64,000 nt of DNA from CAMYOC01 sp963704875 (GCA_963704875.1 CAVPIA010000008.1:1-64000); one strand, 5' to 3'. Positions 43,713 to 53,629 are shown, counted from the first letter of the stretch. Program-made: numbers and translations. Notes: generated from the letters alone by a model not told the origin.

Positions 43713-44132
43713 CTATGCCTGCGCGAGGCCTTGCCGAGTCTGGTAGTCGCGCAGGATGTGCGCATGGTCGAATACCAGCCCGGGCAGCGATTTCAATGAA
43801 AACCATCGGGCCTCGGCAGCGTCGTCACCGGCAAGCGGTATGCCGTCGGATTGCGCAATGAAAACTATGCTCGCCGTGTGTCCCCGCGGGTCCCGGGCGG
43901 GATCAGAGTAAACCCCGAGCAGGTTCAGCCCGCTCACCACCAGCCCGGTCTCTTCCAGCACCTCGCGTCGTGCCGCACTTTCGACTGTCTCGCCGACATC
44001 GACGAATCCTCCAGGCAGCGCCCAGCCCAAAGGCGGATTGGCCCGCTTTACGAGCACCACAGACGCGTCACCCGCCATTGTGCTTTCGATCACAACATCG
44101 ACCGTCAACAACGGTGTCTGCGGTCTGGCCAA
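43713..44132 (-). CDS. Nudix hydrolase
   Basis: A 139-residue Nudix domain protein. The Nudix box is complete at about residues 41-63: GGFVDVGETVESAARREVLEETGL read as G-x5-E-x7-REVLEETG. The substrate is probably a nucleoside diphosphate derivative; ADP-ribose pyrophosphatase or a nucleotide-sanitising role are alternatives. It lies 1 bp downstream of the Hsp15 gene. Confidence 0.92.
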   Translation of the reverse strand: MARPQTPLLTVDVVIESTMAGDASVVLVKRANPPLGWALPGGFVDVGETVESAARREVLEETGLVVSGLNLLGVYSDPARDPRGHTASIVFIAQSDGIPLAGDDAAEARWFSLKSLPGLVFDHAHILRDYQTRQGLAQA

Positions 44133-44133
44133 C

Positions 44134-44532
44134 TCAGCTGTCCCGCCGGCGGGTGAATTGTACGATCCGGCGCCGTTCCCGCTTGTCTGGCCTGGCGTCC
44201 GGACCGCTTTTTATGCTGCGCTGCAATGCCCGCTCTTCCCGGATTCGCTCGCGCGCCTGGACACTGTCCTCGTGTTCCCGATACATCGCCGCCGCCGCGC
44301 TCGCCGGTCCACGCTGCCGCTGCAGCGAAAGCACCGTCACGGTAAAACAATACGGTCCTTTGGTAATGCTGACTTCATCACCCGGCTTGATGGTGCGCGA
44401 AGGCCTGACACGCTGCTGATTGAGGTGCACCGTGCCCCCCTGCACTGCCGTTTGCGCGAGGCTGCGCGTCTTGAAGAAGCGCGCTGCCCACAACCACTTA
44501 TCGAGGCGCATTTCCGACTCTTTCTTGCTCAT
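44134..44532 (-). CDS. hslR: S4-domain RNA-binding protein, Hsp15-like
   Basis: A 132-residue protein with an N-terminal S4 domain (MRLDKWLWAARFFKTRSLAQTAVQGGTVHLN, about 8-45) and a long basic C-terminal tail (ERIREERALQRSIKS, KRERRRIVQF). Hsp15 rescues 50S subunits carrying stalled peptidyl-tRNA. The ATG at 44532 begins just before the S4 domain; the frame to 44634 overlaps the kbl promoter. It is divergent from kbl. Confidence 0.9.
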   Translation of the reverse strand: MSKKESEMRLDKWLWAARFFKTRSLAQTAVQGGTVHLNQQRVRPSRTIKPGDEVSITKGPYCFTVTVLSLQRQRGPASAAAAMYREHEDSVQARERIREERALQRSIKSGPDARPDKRERRRIVQFTRRRDS

Positions 44533-44595
44533 GCTGCGCTGCTGTATCGACCTTGCGAGAGCCCTGTCCGGATATGAGTCTAACCTAACACTGAC

Positions 44596-44604
44596 TGCTA
44601 TAAT
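44596..44604 (+). promoter_or_regulatory. Extended -10 promoter of kbl-tdh
   Basis: TGCTATAAT is a perfect -10 hexamer (44599-44604) with the extended TGn motif. No good -35 is present, as is common for extended -10 promoters. The kbl ATG is 29 bp downstream and a GGAG site lies in between. Confidence 0.7.
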
Positions 44605-44632
44605 CCGGCCTCCTTTCCTGGAGCATCCGAAC

Positions 44633-45832
44633 ATGAATCAGGCTTTCCTGGAGTCCCTGGCCAACGAAACCGATGCGTTACGGGACGCAGGCCTGTACAA
44701 GGCCGAACGCATCATCACTACACCACAGGATGCAGCGATCCGGGTGACCGGCGGCGCCGATAGCGAGCGCGAAGTGATAAATCTTTGCGCCAACAACTAT
44801 CTTGGCCTGGCCAATCATCCGGCTCTGATCGAAGCGGCACACTCGGCCCTGGATCAATACGGTTACGGGATGGCCTCGGTGCGCTTTATTTGCGGTACGC
44901 AGACAGTGCACAAACAGCTCGAGGAACGCATCAGCAGTTTCCTCGGCACCGAAGACACTATTCTGTATTCATCCTGCTTCGACGCGAACGGCGGCTTGTT
45001 CGAGACCATCCTTGGTGAACAGGATGCAGTCATCAGCGACGAACTCAATCATGCAAGCATTATCGATGGTATCCGGCTGAGCAAGGCTCGCCGCCTGCGC
45101 TACCGGCACAGCGATATGGATGATCTCGCCCAGCAGCTGAGAGACGCCGCTGATTGCCGGGCGCGGCTGATCGCGACCGATGGCGTCTTTTCCATGGACG
45201 GTACCATCGCGGATCTGACTCGAATCTGCGAACTTGCGAAAGAGCACGATGCGATGGTCATGATCGATGACTGCCATGCCACTGGATTCCTCGGCCAGGG
45301 CGGTCGGGGCACGCATGAGCATTGCGGTGTGCTCGGGCGCATCGACATCATCACCGGCACCCTTGGCAAGGCGCTGGGCGGGGCTTCCGGCGGCTATATT
45401 TCCGGAAGGCGGGAGATCGTCGCCTGGTTGCGGCAACGATCGCGGCCGTATCTGTTCTCGAATACGCTGGCTCCGGTGATCGCCGCCACATCCTTGCGCG
45501 TGCTGGATATGCTGGAAGACGGCGCCGAATTGCGCCAGCGCCTGTGGGACAACACGCGCTACTTCCGGGATCAGATGGAGGCCCTGGGTTTCGACCTGTT
45601 GCCCGGCAGTCATCCCATCATCCCGGTGATGCTCGGCGATGCCAAACTGGCCACGGCGATGGCTGACCGGCTACTGCAGGAAGGCGTATATGTGATCGGA
45701 TTTTCCTTTCCGGTGGTTCCGCAAGGAAAGGCCCGGATCCGCACCCAGATGTCTGCGGGACTCGGACGAGACCACCTGGATCAGGCGCTGGCCGCATTCG
45801 CCAGCGTCGGTCGGGAATTGAACGTGATCTGA
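44633..45832 (+). CDS. kbl: Glycine C-acetyltransferase (2-amino-3-ketobutyrate CoA ligase)
   Basis: Cleaves 2-amino-3-ketobutyrate with CoA to glycine and acetyl-CoA, the second step of threonine degradation. The PLP lysine is K246 in TGTLGKALGGASGGYISG. The family motifs SVRFICGTQTVHKQLE and DELNHASIIDGIRL are present. Length is 399 residues. The ATG at 44633 follows a GGAG site; the open frame from 44420 is antisense to hslR. It is followed by tdh after 21 bp. Confidence 0.96.
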   Translation: MNQAFLESLANETDALRDAGLYKAERIITTPQDAAIRVTGGADSEREVINLCANNYLGLANHPALIEAAHSALDQYGYGMASVRFICGTQTVHKQLEERISSFLGTEDTILYSSCFDANGGLFETILGEQDAVISDELNHASIIDGIRLSKARRLRYRHSDMDDLAQQLRDAADCRARLIATDGVFSMDGTIADLTRICELAKEHDAMVMIDDCHATGFLGQGGRGTHEHCGVLGRIDIITGTLGKALGGASGGYISGRREIVAWLRQRSRPYLFSNTLAPVIAATSLRVLDMLEDGAELRQRLWDNTRYFRDQMEALGFDLLPGSHPIIPVMLGDAKLATAMADRLLQEGVYVIGFSFPVVPQGKARIRTQMSAGLGRDHLDQALAAFASVGRELNVI

Positions 45833-45853
45833 GCGTTTCAGGAGGCTGCCAAC

Positions 45854-46882
45854 ATGCGTGCTCTGGTCAAAGAGAAAGCTGCCCCCGGTATCTGGTTACG
45901 GGAAATCCCGGAACCCGCTCCGGGACCCAATGATGTCCTGATCCGGGTTCGCAAGACCGCTATTTGCGGCACAGATATCCATATATTCAACTGGGACGAA
46001 TGGGCCGCACAAACCATTCCGGTACCGATGGCCGTGGGACATGAATTCTCCGGTGTGATCGAAGCCATGGGTAGTGAGGTACGCGGACTGGCGCCCGGAG
46101 ACCGGGTATCCGGCGAAGGACACATCACCTGCGGGCATTGCCGCAATTGTCGGGCCGGACGCCGCCATTTGTGCATGAATACTCGCGGCGTGGGCGTCAA
46201 TCGTCAGGGCTGCTTTGCCGATCTGCTTGTGATCCCGGCGAGCAATGTGTTCAAACTTCCCGATGCGGTGAGCGACGATATTGCTTCGATTCTCGATCCC
46301 CTGGGCAACGCGACACATACCGCATTGTCATTTGACCTGGTCGGCGAAGACGTATTGATCACCGGTGCCGGCCCGATCGGCATCATGGCCGTCGCCATCT
46401 GCCGCCATGTTGGCGCCCGCCATGTCGTGATCACGGATATCAACGATTATCGGCTTGGCCTCGCGGAGAAGATGGGCGCCAGTCGCATCGTCAATGTTTC
46501 CAGGCAATCCATCGACGAGGTCATGCAGGATCTTGAGATGGAGGAAGGATTCGATGTGGGTCTTGAGATGTCAGGCAACCCTGGCGCATTGCGCGATATG
46601 CTGCGAACAATGCACCACGGCGGCAAAGTCGCCTTGCTGGGAATACCGCCCGGAGATACCGCCGTCGACTGGACCCAGGTCATCTTCAAGGGCCTGACCA
46701 TCAAGGGCGTCTACGGCCGGGAGATGTTCGAGACCTGGTACAAGATGGCCAGCATGTTGCAGAGTGGGCTGGACGTGAGTCCGGTGATCACCCATCACTT
46801 CGGCATCGAAGAGTTTCAGCAGGGATTCGACATCATGAATTCAGGCAAATCGGGCAAGGTCATTCTGGACTGGCGCAATTAA
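45854..46882 (+). CDS. tdh: L-threonine 3-dehydrogenase
   Basis: Zinc-dependent medium-chain dehydrogenase that oxidises threonine to 2-amino-3-ketobutyrate for Kbl. The catalytic cysteine is C38 (AICGTDIHIFNWDEWA), with GHE following. The structural zinc site is CGHCRNCRAGRRHLC, and the NAD-binding loop is TGAGPIGIMA. Length is 342 residues. An AGGAGG site precedes the ATG. It ends 7 bp from the convergent sppA stop. Confidence 0.97.
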   Translation: MRALVKEKAAPGIWLREIPEPAPGPNDVLIRVRKTAICGTDIHIFNWDEWAAQTIPVPMAVGHEFSGVIEAMGSEVRGLAPGDRVSGEGHITCGHCRNCRAGRRHLCMNTRGVGVNRQGCFADLLVIPASNVFKLPDAVSDDIASILDPLGNATHTALSFDLVGEDVLITGAGPIGIMAVAICRHVGARHVVITDINDYRLGLAEKMGASRIVNVSRQSIDEVMQDLEMEEGFDVGLEMSGNPGALRDMLRTMHHGGKVALLGIPPGDTAVDWTQVIFKGLTIKGVYGREMFETWYKMASMLQSGLDVSPVITHHFGIEEFQQGFDIMNSGKSGKVILDWRN

Positions 46883-46889
46883 GGCAACG

Positions 46890-48731
46890 CTAACGAAGTT
46901 CGCACAGGCAGTGGTAATAGATATCCCGCGGGTCCTGCAGGCCGAGCAAGCCGTCCATTTCGCGATCGAGCCCGGAAAACAGCCGCGCCATCCAGCCTGA
47001 GGTCCGCTGGCCTGGGCGCCAATCTGTGATCCCGGCGATATTGCCCAGAAACCGCAACGCCAGGGTCTCCTCGAGGCTAAGATCCTGCTCCATGAAGTTG
47101 ATCCGGTAATCCTCGCCAAAACCTGCGCGTTCGGCCGCCGCGGCCACCGTTTCCCTCAGGTCGCCCAGTTGGTCGATCAAACCCAGTCGTTGTGCATCCT
47201 GTCCGGTCCAGACCCGGCCGCCAGCGACTGCTTCGATATCGCCAGATGACAAGCCGCGCGCCTCTGCAACCTGTTGCACGAAGCGCTGGTAACTGCTGTC
47301 CACCGAGAGCTGCAAAATCTCCGCCGCCTCGGGCGACAGACTGCGCAACGGGCTGAAATCACCGCTATAGCGCGTCGTTCCGACGCCATCTATCCGGACG
47401 CCGAGCCGGGCCAGCGCCCGATCTGCTGTCGGCAACATGGCAGTGACGCCGATGGATCCGGTCAGAGTGTCCGGGCGCGCCCAGATCTCGTCGGTGCCGA
47501 TGGCCAGCAGATAGGCGCCGGAGGTCGCGATATCGCCCATTGATGCAAACACCGGCTTGCCCGATTCGCGTAACTGCCGGAGTTCCTCATAGATAAGATC
47601 TGATGCGAACTGACTGCCGCCGCCGGAGTCCAGGCGTAGCACCACGGCGCCGACCTGATCCCTGTCTCTGGCCTGACGAATAAGCTGGATAAAGGTCTCG
47701 GCGCCTACCGCTCCGGGCGCCTGCTCACCGGGCAGGATGTTGCCACTGGCGACAATCACCGCCACTTCGTTTTGCTGGCGCGGTTCCCTGGACTGGTCCA
47801 GGGCAGTCAGATACGACACATGATCGATCTGACTAAAACTGCCGCTGTCCGGATCCTTACCCACAATCCCGATCAGGCGCTGCTCCATCTCGGGCAGCGT
47901 CAGTAGTTCGTCCACCAGACCCAATTGCCGGGCCAGACCACCCGTATCGCCATCCTCGGTGCGCAGCAGGTCAAGATAGTTGTCAGCCATGTTCTGCAGC
48001 ACTTCTGGCGAGATGCCGCGCGCCGCGCCAATCTCATCCCGATAAGAACGCCAAAGCTGATCCAGGACGACCCGAATCTCCTGCTTCTCCGCGTCTGACA
48101 TGTCATCGCGGGTCAGGTAATCATGGTACGACTTGTGCTCGCCAGTGCGGAACACATTGATGTCCAGCGACAAGCGCTCCGCCGCCTCGCCGAAATAGGC
48201 GCGGTAAAACCCGAAACCACGCAAAAAGACCGAGCCCAGCGGGTGCATGTAAACCTCGTCGGCCTGCGCGGCGAGAAAATAACTCACCTGATCGTATGCA
48301 CCGCCGTAAGCAATCACACGTTTGCCGGAATCCCGGAACTCAGCCACCGCGCCTGCGACTTCCTGCAGCTTGATCAGGCCCGCGCCATCCAGACCATCAA
48401 GCTGCATCACCAGCGCCTCGATGCGAGGATCACGCGCGGCGCCGCGGATCGCCTTGTTCAAATCCCGCACCAGCGTCTGCGTCCGACCGTCGCCGCCCGC
48501 CTCATTAAGAGCACGGTCCAGCGGGCTGCCTTCCAATTGCTCGACGAGGACCCCGCTCGGCGCGATAACCAGCGCCGCGGTGCGCGGTACCAGCACCGGC
48601 GAGCGGGAGAAAACCGCCAATACGACCAGCAGGACCAGAAGCATCAGTAACAAATGGATCAGCCGACGGATACCATCGAGGATTCGCCAGCTAAAACGGA
48701 AAAATCGTGTCACCGGATTGGCCATAATCAA
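46890..48731 (-). CDS. sppA: Signal peptide peptidase SppA, 67K long form
   Basis: Inner-membrane serine peptidase that degrades cleaved signal peptides. One N-terminal membrane helix (about 25-43) is followed by two tandem S49 domains. The general-base lysine lies in FRTGEHKSYHDYLT of the first domain and the nucleophilic serine in GDIATSGAYLLAIG of the second, as in the E. coli enzyme. The 613 residues are typical of the long type. Confidence 0.95.
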   Translation of the reverse strand: MIMANPVTRFFRFSWRILDGIRRLIHLLLMLLVLLVVLAVFSRSPVLVPRTAALVIAPSGVLVEQLEGSPLDRALNEAGGDGRTQTLVRDLNKAIRGAARDPRIEALVMQLDGLDGAGLIKLQEVAGAVAEFRDSGKRVIAYGGAYDQVSYFLAAQADEVYMHPLGSVFLRGFGFYRAYFGEAAERLSLDINVFRTGEHKSYHDYLTRDDMSDAEKQEIRVVLDQLWRSYRDEIGAARGISPEVLQNMADNYLDLLRTEDGDTGGLARQLGLVDELLTLPEMEQRLIGIVGKDPDSGSFSQIDHVSYLTALDQSREPRQQNEVAVIVASGNILPGEQAPGAVGAETFIQLIRQARDRDQVGAVVLRLDSGGGSQFASDLIYEELRQLRESGKPVFASMGDIATSGAYLLAIGTDEIWARPDTLTGSIGVTAMLPTADRALARLGVRIDGVGTTRYSGDFSPLRSLSPEAAEILQLSVDSSYQRFVQQVAEARGLSSGDIEAVAGGRVWTGQDAQRLGLIDQLGDLRETVAAAAERAGFGEDYRINFMEQDLSLEETLALRFLGNIAGITDWRPGQRTSGWMARLFSGLDREMDGLLGLQDPRDIYYHCLCELR

Positions 48732-48739
48732 AGGCTACC

Positions 48740-49909
48740 TCAAGCCGCCGGAGCGGAATACGAAATGCGGAAGATCCGTCCGCCGGCATCATCGGAGACC
48801 AGCATCGACCCGTCGGGTAAGACCAGCACATCCACCGGGCGCCCCCAGGCCTCACCATCCTGCAACCAGCCGTCCGCAAATACCTCATTTGAGACCACCT
48901 GACCGTCCTCGATGCGCACCATCATGATGCGATATCCGACCGGCTCACTGCGGTTCCATGAACCGTGCTCAGCGATAAACAACTGCTTACGGTACTGCTC
49001 GGGGAAGCGGTCTCCGGTATAGAATTTTAAACCCAGTGGGGCAACGTGGGCACCGAGTTCGAGCGCCGGCGGCGTGAAATCCTCACAGCGGTGGTCGCCG
49101 GCGAAATCCGGGTCCGGCACATCCGCTCCGTGACAATGCGGGTAACCGAAATTCATCCCGGCCCGTGGTGCGTGGTTAAGTTCGCATGGCGGCAGATCAT
49201 CTCCCATCCAGTCGCGACCGTTGTCGGTAAACCACATCTCGTCGGTATCGGGGTGCCAGGTAAAGCCAACCGTATTCCGCACCCCCTCGGCAAAGACTTC
49301 ACGGTCGCTGCCATCCGGATTCATACGCGTAATTACCGCAAACCCCGGGTCATCGCAGATATTGCATGGCGCCCCGATCGGCACATAAAGCTTGCCATCA
49401 GGACCAAACGCAATGTATTTCCAGCCGTGATGTCTGACGGATGGATAGTCATCGCGGATAAGCTCGAACTCCGGATACTCTTTCGACGAACTCAGCTGCG
49501 CTTCGATGTCATTGAATCGCAGGATCCGATTGACTTCGGCCAGATACAAAGCGCCGTCTCGGAGGGCAATGCCGTTGGGCATGTTCATTTTGCTGGCGAT
49601 AATCCTGATTTCGCCCGCCCGGTAGTTGCCCTGCGCATCGACCGTCAGCGGTATCGCATACACATCGCCCCGTTTGCGCGTGCTGACAAACAGCGTGTCG
49701 TTCGGGCTCAGACTTAGCGACCGCGCTTGCGGCACGTCGGCCGCGAACACCTCGATGCTAAAGCCCTCAGGCAGACGAATACTGGCGAGCTGCTTATCGG
49801 TGACCGGGTCCGCATGACATACACCCGCCACGGCAAGCATCCATGCTGCGGCCAGCGCGCCACGAATCAACATGCGCGATACGAATGGGGCGTTGCTGGT
49901 CTTCTTCAT
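48740..49909 (-). CDS. PQQ-dependent sugar dehydrogenase family protein (sorbosone dehydrogenase-like)
   Basis: A 389-residue secreted beta-propeller. The signal peptide (about 12-33, ending CHA) is followed by the soluble glucose/sorbosone dehydrogenase fold, with SVRHHGWKYIAFGPDGKLYVPIGAPCN and the metal/PQQ-side motifs NDTLFVSTR and GFTWHPDTDEMWFTDNGRDWMGDDLPPCELN. Its substrate is unknown. It ends 8 bp from sppA and lies downstream of the TRAP transporter genes. Confidence 0.88.
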   Translation of the reverse strand: MKKTSNAPFVSRMLIRGALAAAWMLAVAGVCHADPVTDKQLASIRLPEGFSIEVFAADVPQARSLSLSPNDTLFVSTRKRGDVYAIPLTVDAQGNYRAGEIRIIASKMNMPNGIALRDGALYLAEVNRILRFNDIEAQLSSSKEYPEFELIRDDYPSVRHHGWKYIAFGPDGKLYVPIGAPCNICDDPGFAVITRMNPDGSDREVFAEGVRNTVGFTWHPDTDEMWFTDNGRDWMGDDLPPCELNHAPRAGMNFGYPHCHGADVPDPDFAGDHRCEDFTPPALELGAHVAPLGLKFYTGDRFPEQYRKQLFIAEHGSWNRSEPVGYRIMMVRIEDGQVVSNEVFADGWLQDGEAWGRPVDVLVLPDGSMLVSDDAGGRIFRISYSAPAA

Positions 49910-49957
49910 ACCGGACGTACCCAGGTTATCGATGGGACCGCACGCGTTCGATCAGCG

Positions 49958-51211
49958 TCAACCGAGCAACGCAAGCGACAGCGCTGGCCAGAATGTGATG
50001 ACAACGACAGCCGTCAGCAATATCAGCAAAAACGGCAGCGTCGCCATATAGATCTGAGTGATGCTCTTGTCGAATCTGTAGCTGGCGATAAACAGATTGA
50101 GGCCCACCGGAGGCGTCAGATACCCCAACTGCATCGCGGCCAGAAATACGATGCCCAAATGCACCGGATCGATACCATAGGCAGCTGCGACCGGTAACAA
50201 AAGCGGCACGACCAGCACGATCGCCGAGAAGATATCCAGGATCGCACCCAGGATCAGCAGGAATGCCAAGAGCACCCAGAGGAAGGTCACCGGTCCGGTT
50301 ACGTACTGACTGACCAGAGCAAAAAGCATCTGTGGGACGCCGGCGTCGATCATGTAATTGGTCGACGCCAGCGAGACGCCAAGAATCAGCAGGATGGCGC
50401 CGACCAGCACCATCGACTCGCGCATCACCTCCGGCAATCGCGACCAGCGAATCTCGCGCAGCACCAGCATCTCAATGACCAGCACATACAGAGCAGTGAC
50501 GGCCGCGGCCTCGGATACCGCGAAATAACCGCTGTAGATGCCGCCCAGCACCACAAACGGAAGCGGGATCTCCCAACGCGATGCCCACAATGCCGCCCGG
50601 GCCTCGACCCAGGAAAACTCTCCTTTTGCCTGACGGTTGTCACGATTGACCCAAAAGCTCCATCCGGCCAACAACACCAGCATCAGCGTACCGGGCAGAA
50701 TGCCGGCGACGAACAAATCATCGATCGATACCTTGGCCACCACGCCGTACAGGATCAGCGGCAGGGACGGCGCGAACAACAGACCAAGACTGCCAGAGGT
50801 GGTGACCAGGCCCAGATTGAAGTTCTCCGGATAACCCGCCTCACGCAACGCCGGATAGAGCAGCGCGCCCAACGCGATGATCGTCACGCCTGACGCACCG
50901 GTGAATGCAGTAAAAATCGCGCATGACATCAGGGAGATCACCGCCAGACCGCCAGGCATCCATCCGAGCAAGACCCGGCTTATCCGGACCAATCGCGCCG
51001 GCGCACCGCCTTCGCTGATCAGATAACCGGCAAAAGTGAATAGCGGGATCGCGGCCAGGATCGGCATTTCGGCGACGCCGAAGATTTCGATGGCGATGGC
51101 CTGGAGATCGATACCTGACTGGTGATATCCCCACAACGCAGCTGCGGCAATGACAACGAACAGCGGTACTCCGAGCAGCGCCAGCGCACCGAGAATCAGG
51201 GTAACTGTCAT
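49958..51211 (-). CDS. dctM: TRAP transporter large permease (DctM type)
   Basis: Large membrane subunit of a tripartite ATP-independent transporter. It has about twelve hydrophobic segments in 417 residues, with the motifs FTAFTGASGVTIIALGALLYPAL and PPVGLNLFIASYRF characteristic of DctM. The ATG at 51211 overlaps the small permease stop by 4 bp; the open frame up to 51541 overlaps that gene and is rejected. Confidence 0.94.
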   Translation of the reverse strand: MTVTLILGALALLGVPLFVVIAAAALWGYHQSGIDLQAIAIEIFGVAEMPILAAIPLFTFAGYLISEGGAPARLVRISRVLLGWMPGGLAVISLMSCAIFTAFTGASGVTIIALGALLYPALREAGYPENFNLGLVTTSGSLGLLFAPSLPLILYGVVAKVSIDDLFVAGILPGTLMLVLLAGWSFWVNRDNRQAKGEFSWVEARAALWASRWEIPLPFVVLGGIYSGYFAVSEAAAVTALYVLVIEMLVLREIRWSRLPEVMRESMVLVGAILLILGVSLASTNYMIDAGVPQMLFALVSQYVTGPVTFLWVLLAFLLILGAILDIFSAIVLVVPLLLPVAAAYGIDPVHLGIVFLAAMQLGYLTPPVGLNLFIASYRFDKSITQIYMATLPFLLILLTAVVVITFWPALSLALLG

Positions 51212-51729
51212 CCGCCCGGCACCACAGTCTGGCGCCGCCCAAATAACCCGGCTATCGCGGCCAGCAGATGGCGTGAGGCAATAACCCCGAAAGCCAACGG
51301 AAGGATGGCCTGGATTAGCCACGCCGGAATACCGGCAACCAGTTCGTCGCCGTAGGCGTAGCTCTCGCGAATAAAGGCCAGGGCATACCAGGCGATAACG
51401 CCGGACACCGCTGCGGTCAACAAATCCGCCAGCGACTCGATCAGTCGCCGCGGCAGCCCCTGCATATACCTGGACACCAGATCGATACGTAACTGGCGAC
51501 CGCTGCGGCTGGCTGCCATCGCGCCGAGCATACCGATCCACAACACCAGCAGGCGCTGGGATTCATCCGCCCAACCCAGACCTTCGCCGAGCACATTGCG
51601 CATGAATATCTGGCTTGCGCCGATCAGGATCATCGCCCCGAGCAGGGCGATCAGCAGCGCATCCTCCGCCGCATGAATAACGCGGGCGGAGCGCTGGAGC
51701 CAGCCCTCAGCCGGTCCGGGTTGCTGCAT
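51208..51729 (-). CDS. dctQ: TRAP transporter small permease (DctQ type)
   Basis: Four-helix small subunit of 173 residues. The conserved central motif is WADESQRLLVLWIGMLGAMAASRSGRQLRID, followed by two hydrophobic helices. It overlaps both dctP (1 bp) and dctM (4 bp), so translational coupling is expected. Confidence 0.92.
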   Translation of the reverse strand: MQQPGPAEGWLQRSARVIHAAEDALLIALLGAMILIGASQIFMRNVLGEGLGWADESQRLLVLWIGMLGAMAASRSGRQLRIDLVSRYMQGLPRRLIESLADLLTAAVSGVIAWYALAFIRESYAYGDELVAGIPAWLIQAILPLAFGVIASRHLLAAIAGLFGRRQTVVPGG

Positions 51730-52751
51730 CAGTCGCTGCCGGCTGCTGCCTGCGCCGCCTGCGCGGCGCGGTATTCAGTCAGGTGGGCCTGCAATTCCTC
51801 GTACAGATCTTTCGACAACATGCCCTGATCGACCAACTCCTGGTTAGTCGCCAGGACCCGGTCGCGCCAGCTGCCTACCGCGCCCGCTTTCGGCTCTACA
51901 AACTTGATGCCGTTAGCGATCATGGCTTCCCGGGCGCTGGCGTTCTCGCCGCGGCTGGCTTCATCGAAACGGAGATAGATATCGTCCATCACTTCACGCA
52001 CCACAGCCTGATCTTCCTCTCTCAATCGCTGCATGATGGACTTCTCGACGACCAGCGCCGCATAGGCGTAGACAATCGGGAAATCGGTCGCATAGTTCAC
52101 CTTGGTGTACCACTGCAGCGCTACCGCTCCGACCGGCGGCGTGCCAATGATATCGATCAGCCCCGTCTGCAATCCGGTCAATACGTCAGTCAGAGGCAGC
52201 ACAACTGGCGACAGATCCAGGCTCTTCATTGCCGAAAAGGTCATCAGATCACCTTCCGGCACCCACATTTTGCGGCCTTTCAGATCCGCGTACTCCGTCA
52301 CCGGCTGCTGTGACATGATCAGCGCGAAGCCGCCGCCGGCGATTCCGAAACCGACCAGCCCGGCCTGGTCGAGTTTCTCCATCACCTGGCTATCCATGCG
52401 CTCGCGCACATAGGCGGCTTCAGCCAGCGAATCAAACGTCAGCACCTGACCATAGATGCCGAAATCGGGACAACGCTCATTCAGGCCGCTGGGGGTAAAA
52501 CTGCCGCCATGCAGCTGGCCGATGCGCATCTTGCGCAGCACCTTCTTGTCATTCCCCATCACGCCGCCGCCATAGAATTTCAGCTGGACGCGACCATCTG
52601 TGCGTTCGGATATTTCTTTGGCACCGGCGCGCATTTCCTTCATCCAACTCGAGTTCTCAGGTGCGAGCGTGGCCAGCTTGATCTGCGTGGGGGCCGCGCT
52701 GAGAAGCGACGGCGCAATCAACAGGACAACGGTCAGTATTCGTTTCAGCAT
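51729..52751 (-). CDS. dctP: TRAP transporter substrate-binding protein (DctP type)
   Basis: Periplasmic binding protein of 340 residues with a signal peptide (about 1-19, ending LSA). DctP motifs are TLAPENSSWMKEMRAGAKEI, LKGRKMWVPEGDLM with the carboxylate-binding arginine region, and GLIDIIGTPPVGAVALQWYTKVNY. The association with a TatT protein suggests a ligand other than a simple C4-dicarboxylate. Confidence 0.94.
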   Translation of the reverse strand: MLKRILTVVLLIAPSLLSAAPTQIKLATLAPENSSWMKEMRAGAKEISERTDGRVQLKFYGGGVMGNDKKVLRKMRIGQLHGGSFTPSGLNERCPDFGIYGQVLTFDSLAEAAYVRERMDSQVMEKLDQAGLVGFGIAGGGFALIMSQQPVTEYADLKGRKMWVPEGDLMTFSAMKSLDLSPVVLPLTDVLTGLQTGLIDIIGTPPVGAVALQWYTKVNYATDFPIVYAYAALVVEKSIMQRLREEDQAVVREVMDDIYLRFDEASRGENASAREAMIANGIKFVEPKAGAVGSWRDRVLATNQELVDQGMLSKDLYEELQAHLTEYRAAQAAQAAAGSD

Positions 52752-52771
52752 GACGGACTCACCCTGGGTGA

Positions 52772-53629
52772 TCAGAAATATTCGTCGGCGGACCCGAGCA
52801 GTTCTCTGGCTTGTTGCTGCGCCATGGTATTGGTCAGCACCAGCCGCGGTTGATCAGGATCAGACTCAATGACTTCGGTCAATAAGCGGTCGTGAAGTTC
52901 CCTATCGTAAAGCAGACGCGCATAGTTCCGCGCATATTCGACCTTGACGCTCAGGTCTTTGCCTTCGGCAAACTCGTCGGCTCGCTCAAAATGCACTCTG
53001 GCCTGTTCCGGCTTTCCACCCAGCGCCGGCGGACGCAGCGTCTTCAGGACGCCGAGATACAGATGCGTGCTGCCTCGCTCATAGGGCTCGTCCAGCGTCA
53101 GGATCCTCTCCAGCATTGCTTCTACCTTGGGCAGATCAGCAATCGCCGTCCAGTCGTCGGAGTGGGAGCGGATATAAACCAGCCAGGCCACGCTGTACGT
53201 GTAGAGGGCGGGAACATCCCGCTTATCGAACTTTTGCAGGCGCCCGGTCACTTCCTCAAACGTCAGCTGCTCAAAGTCGCAACCCTGAGAATCTGTCAGG
53301 CACAGGGCGCGGGCCGCATAACGCAGCGCGCGCGCTGACATTTTCGCGGCGCGCTCCGGGTCCTGGACGAAAACAGCGGCGTAGGCGGCATACAGCGCCG
53401 ACGCCGATTGCAGCACCTCGGCGTCAGGTGACGGGCCCTGCACCAGGCTGTCCATCAGCAGCAGATAGGCCGGCGCGCCGTCTTTCACGGTGTCCGGATC
53501 ATCCTGATTCAGGATCGCCGCGGTGAGGTTGTCGGAGGCACGATCTACCGCAGGCTGAATAAACAGCGAACAGCCGCCCTGCAACGGCAGGACGGACAGC
53601 AACAGCGGTACCAGCAGAAAGGACCTCAC
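52772..53629 (-). CDS. tatT: TRAP transporter TatT component lipoprotein
   Basis: A 285-residue lipoprotein. The signal segment ends LPLQGGC, giving a lipidated Cys at about 20. The rest is helical and TPR-like (SASALYAAYAAVFVQDPERAAKMSARALRYAARALCL; LDEPYERGSTHLYLGVLKTL). Such T-components form trimers with TRAP binding proteins in other bacteria. It is the first gene of tatT-dctP-dctQ-dctM, with 20 bp to dctP. Confidence 0.88.
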   Translation of the reverse strand: MRSFLLVPLLLSVLPLQGGCSLFIQPAVDRASDNLTAAILNQDDPDTVKDGAPAYLLLMDSLVQGPSPDAEVLQSASALYAAYAAVFVQDPERAAKMSARALRYAARALCLTDSQGCDFEQLTFEEVTGRLQKFDKRDVPALYTYSVAWLVYIRSHSDDWTAIADLPKVEAMLERILTLDEPYERGSTHLYLGVLKTLRPPALGGKPEQARVHFERADEFAEGKDLSVKVEYARNYARLLYDRELHDRLLTEVIESDPDQPRLVLTNTMAQQQARELLGSADEYF

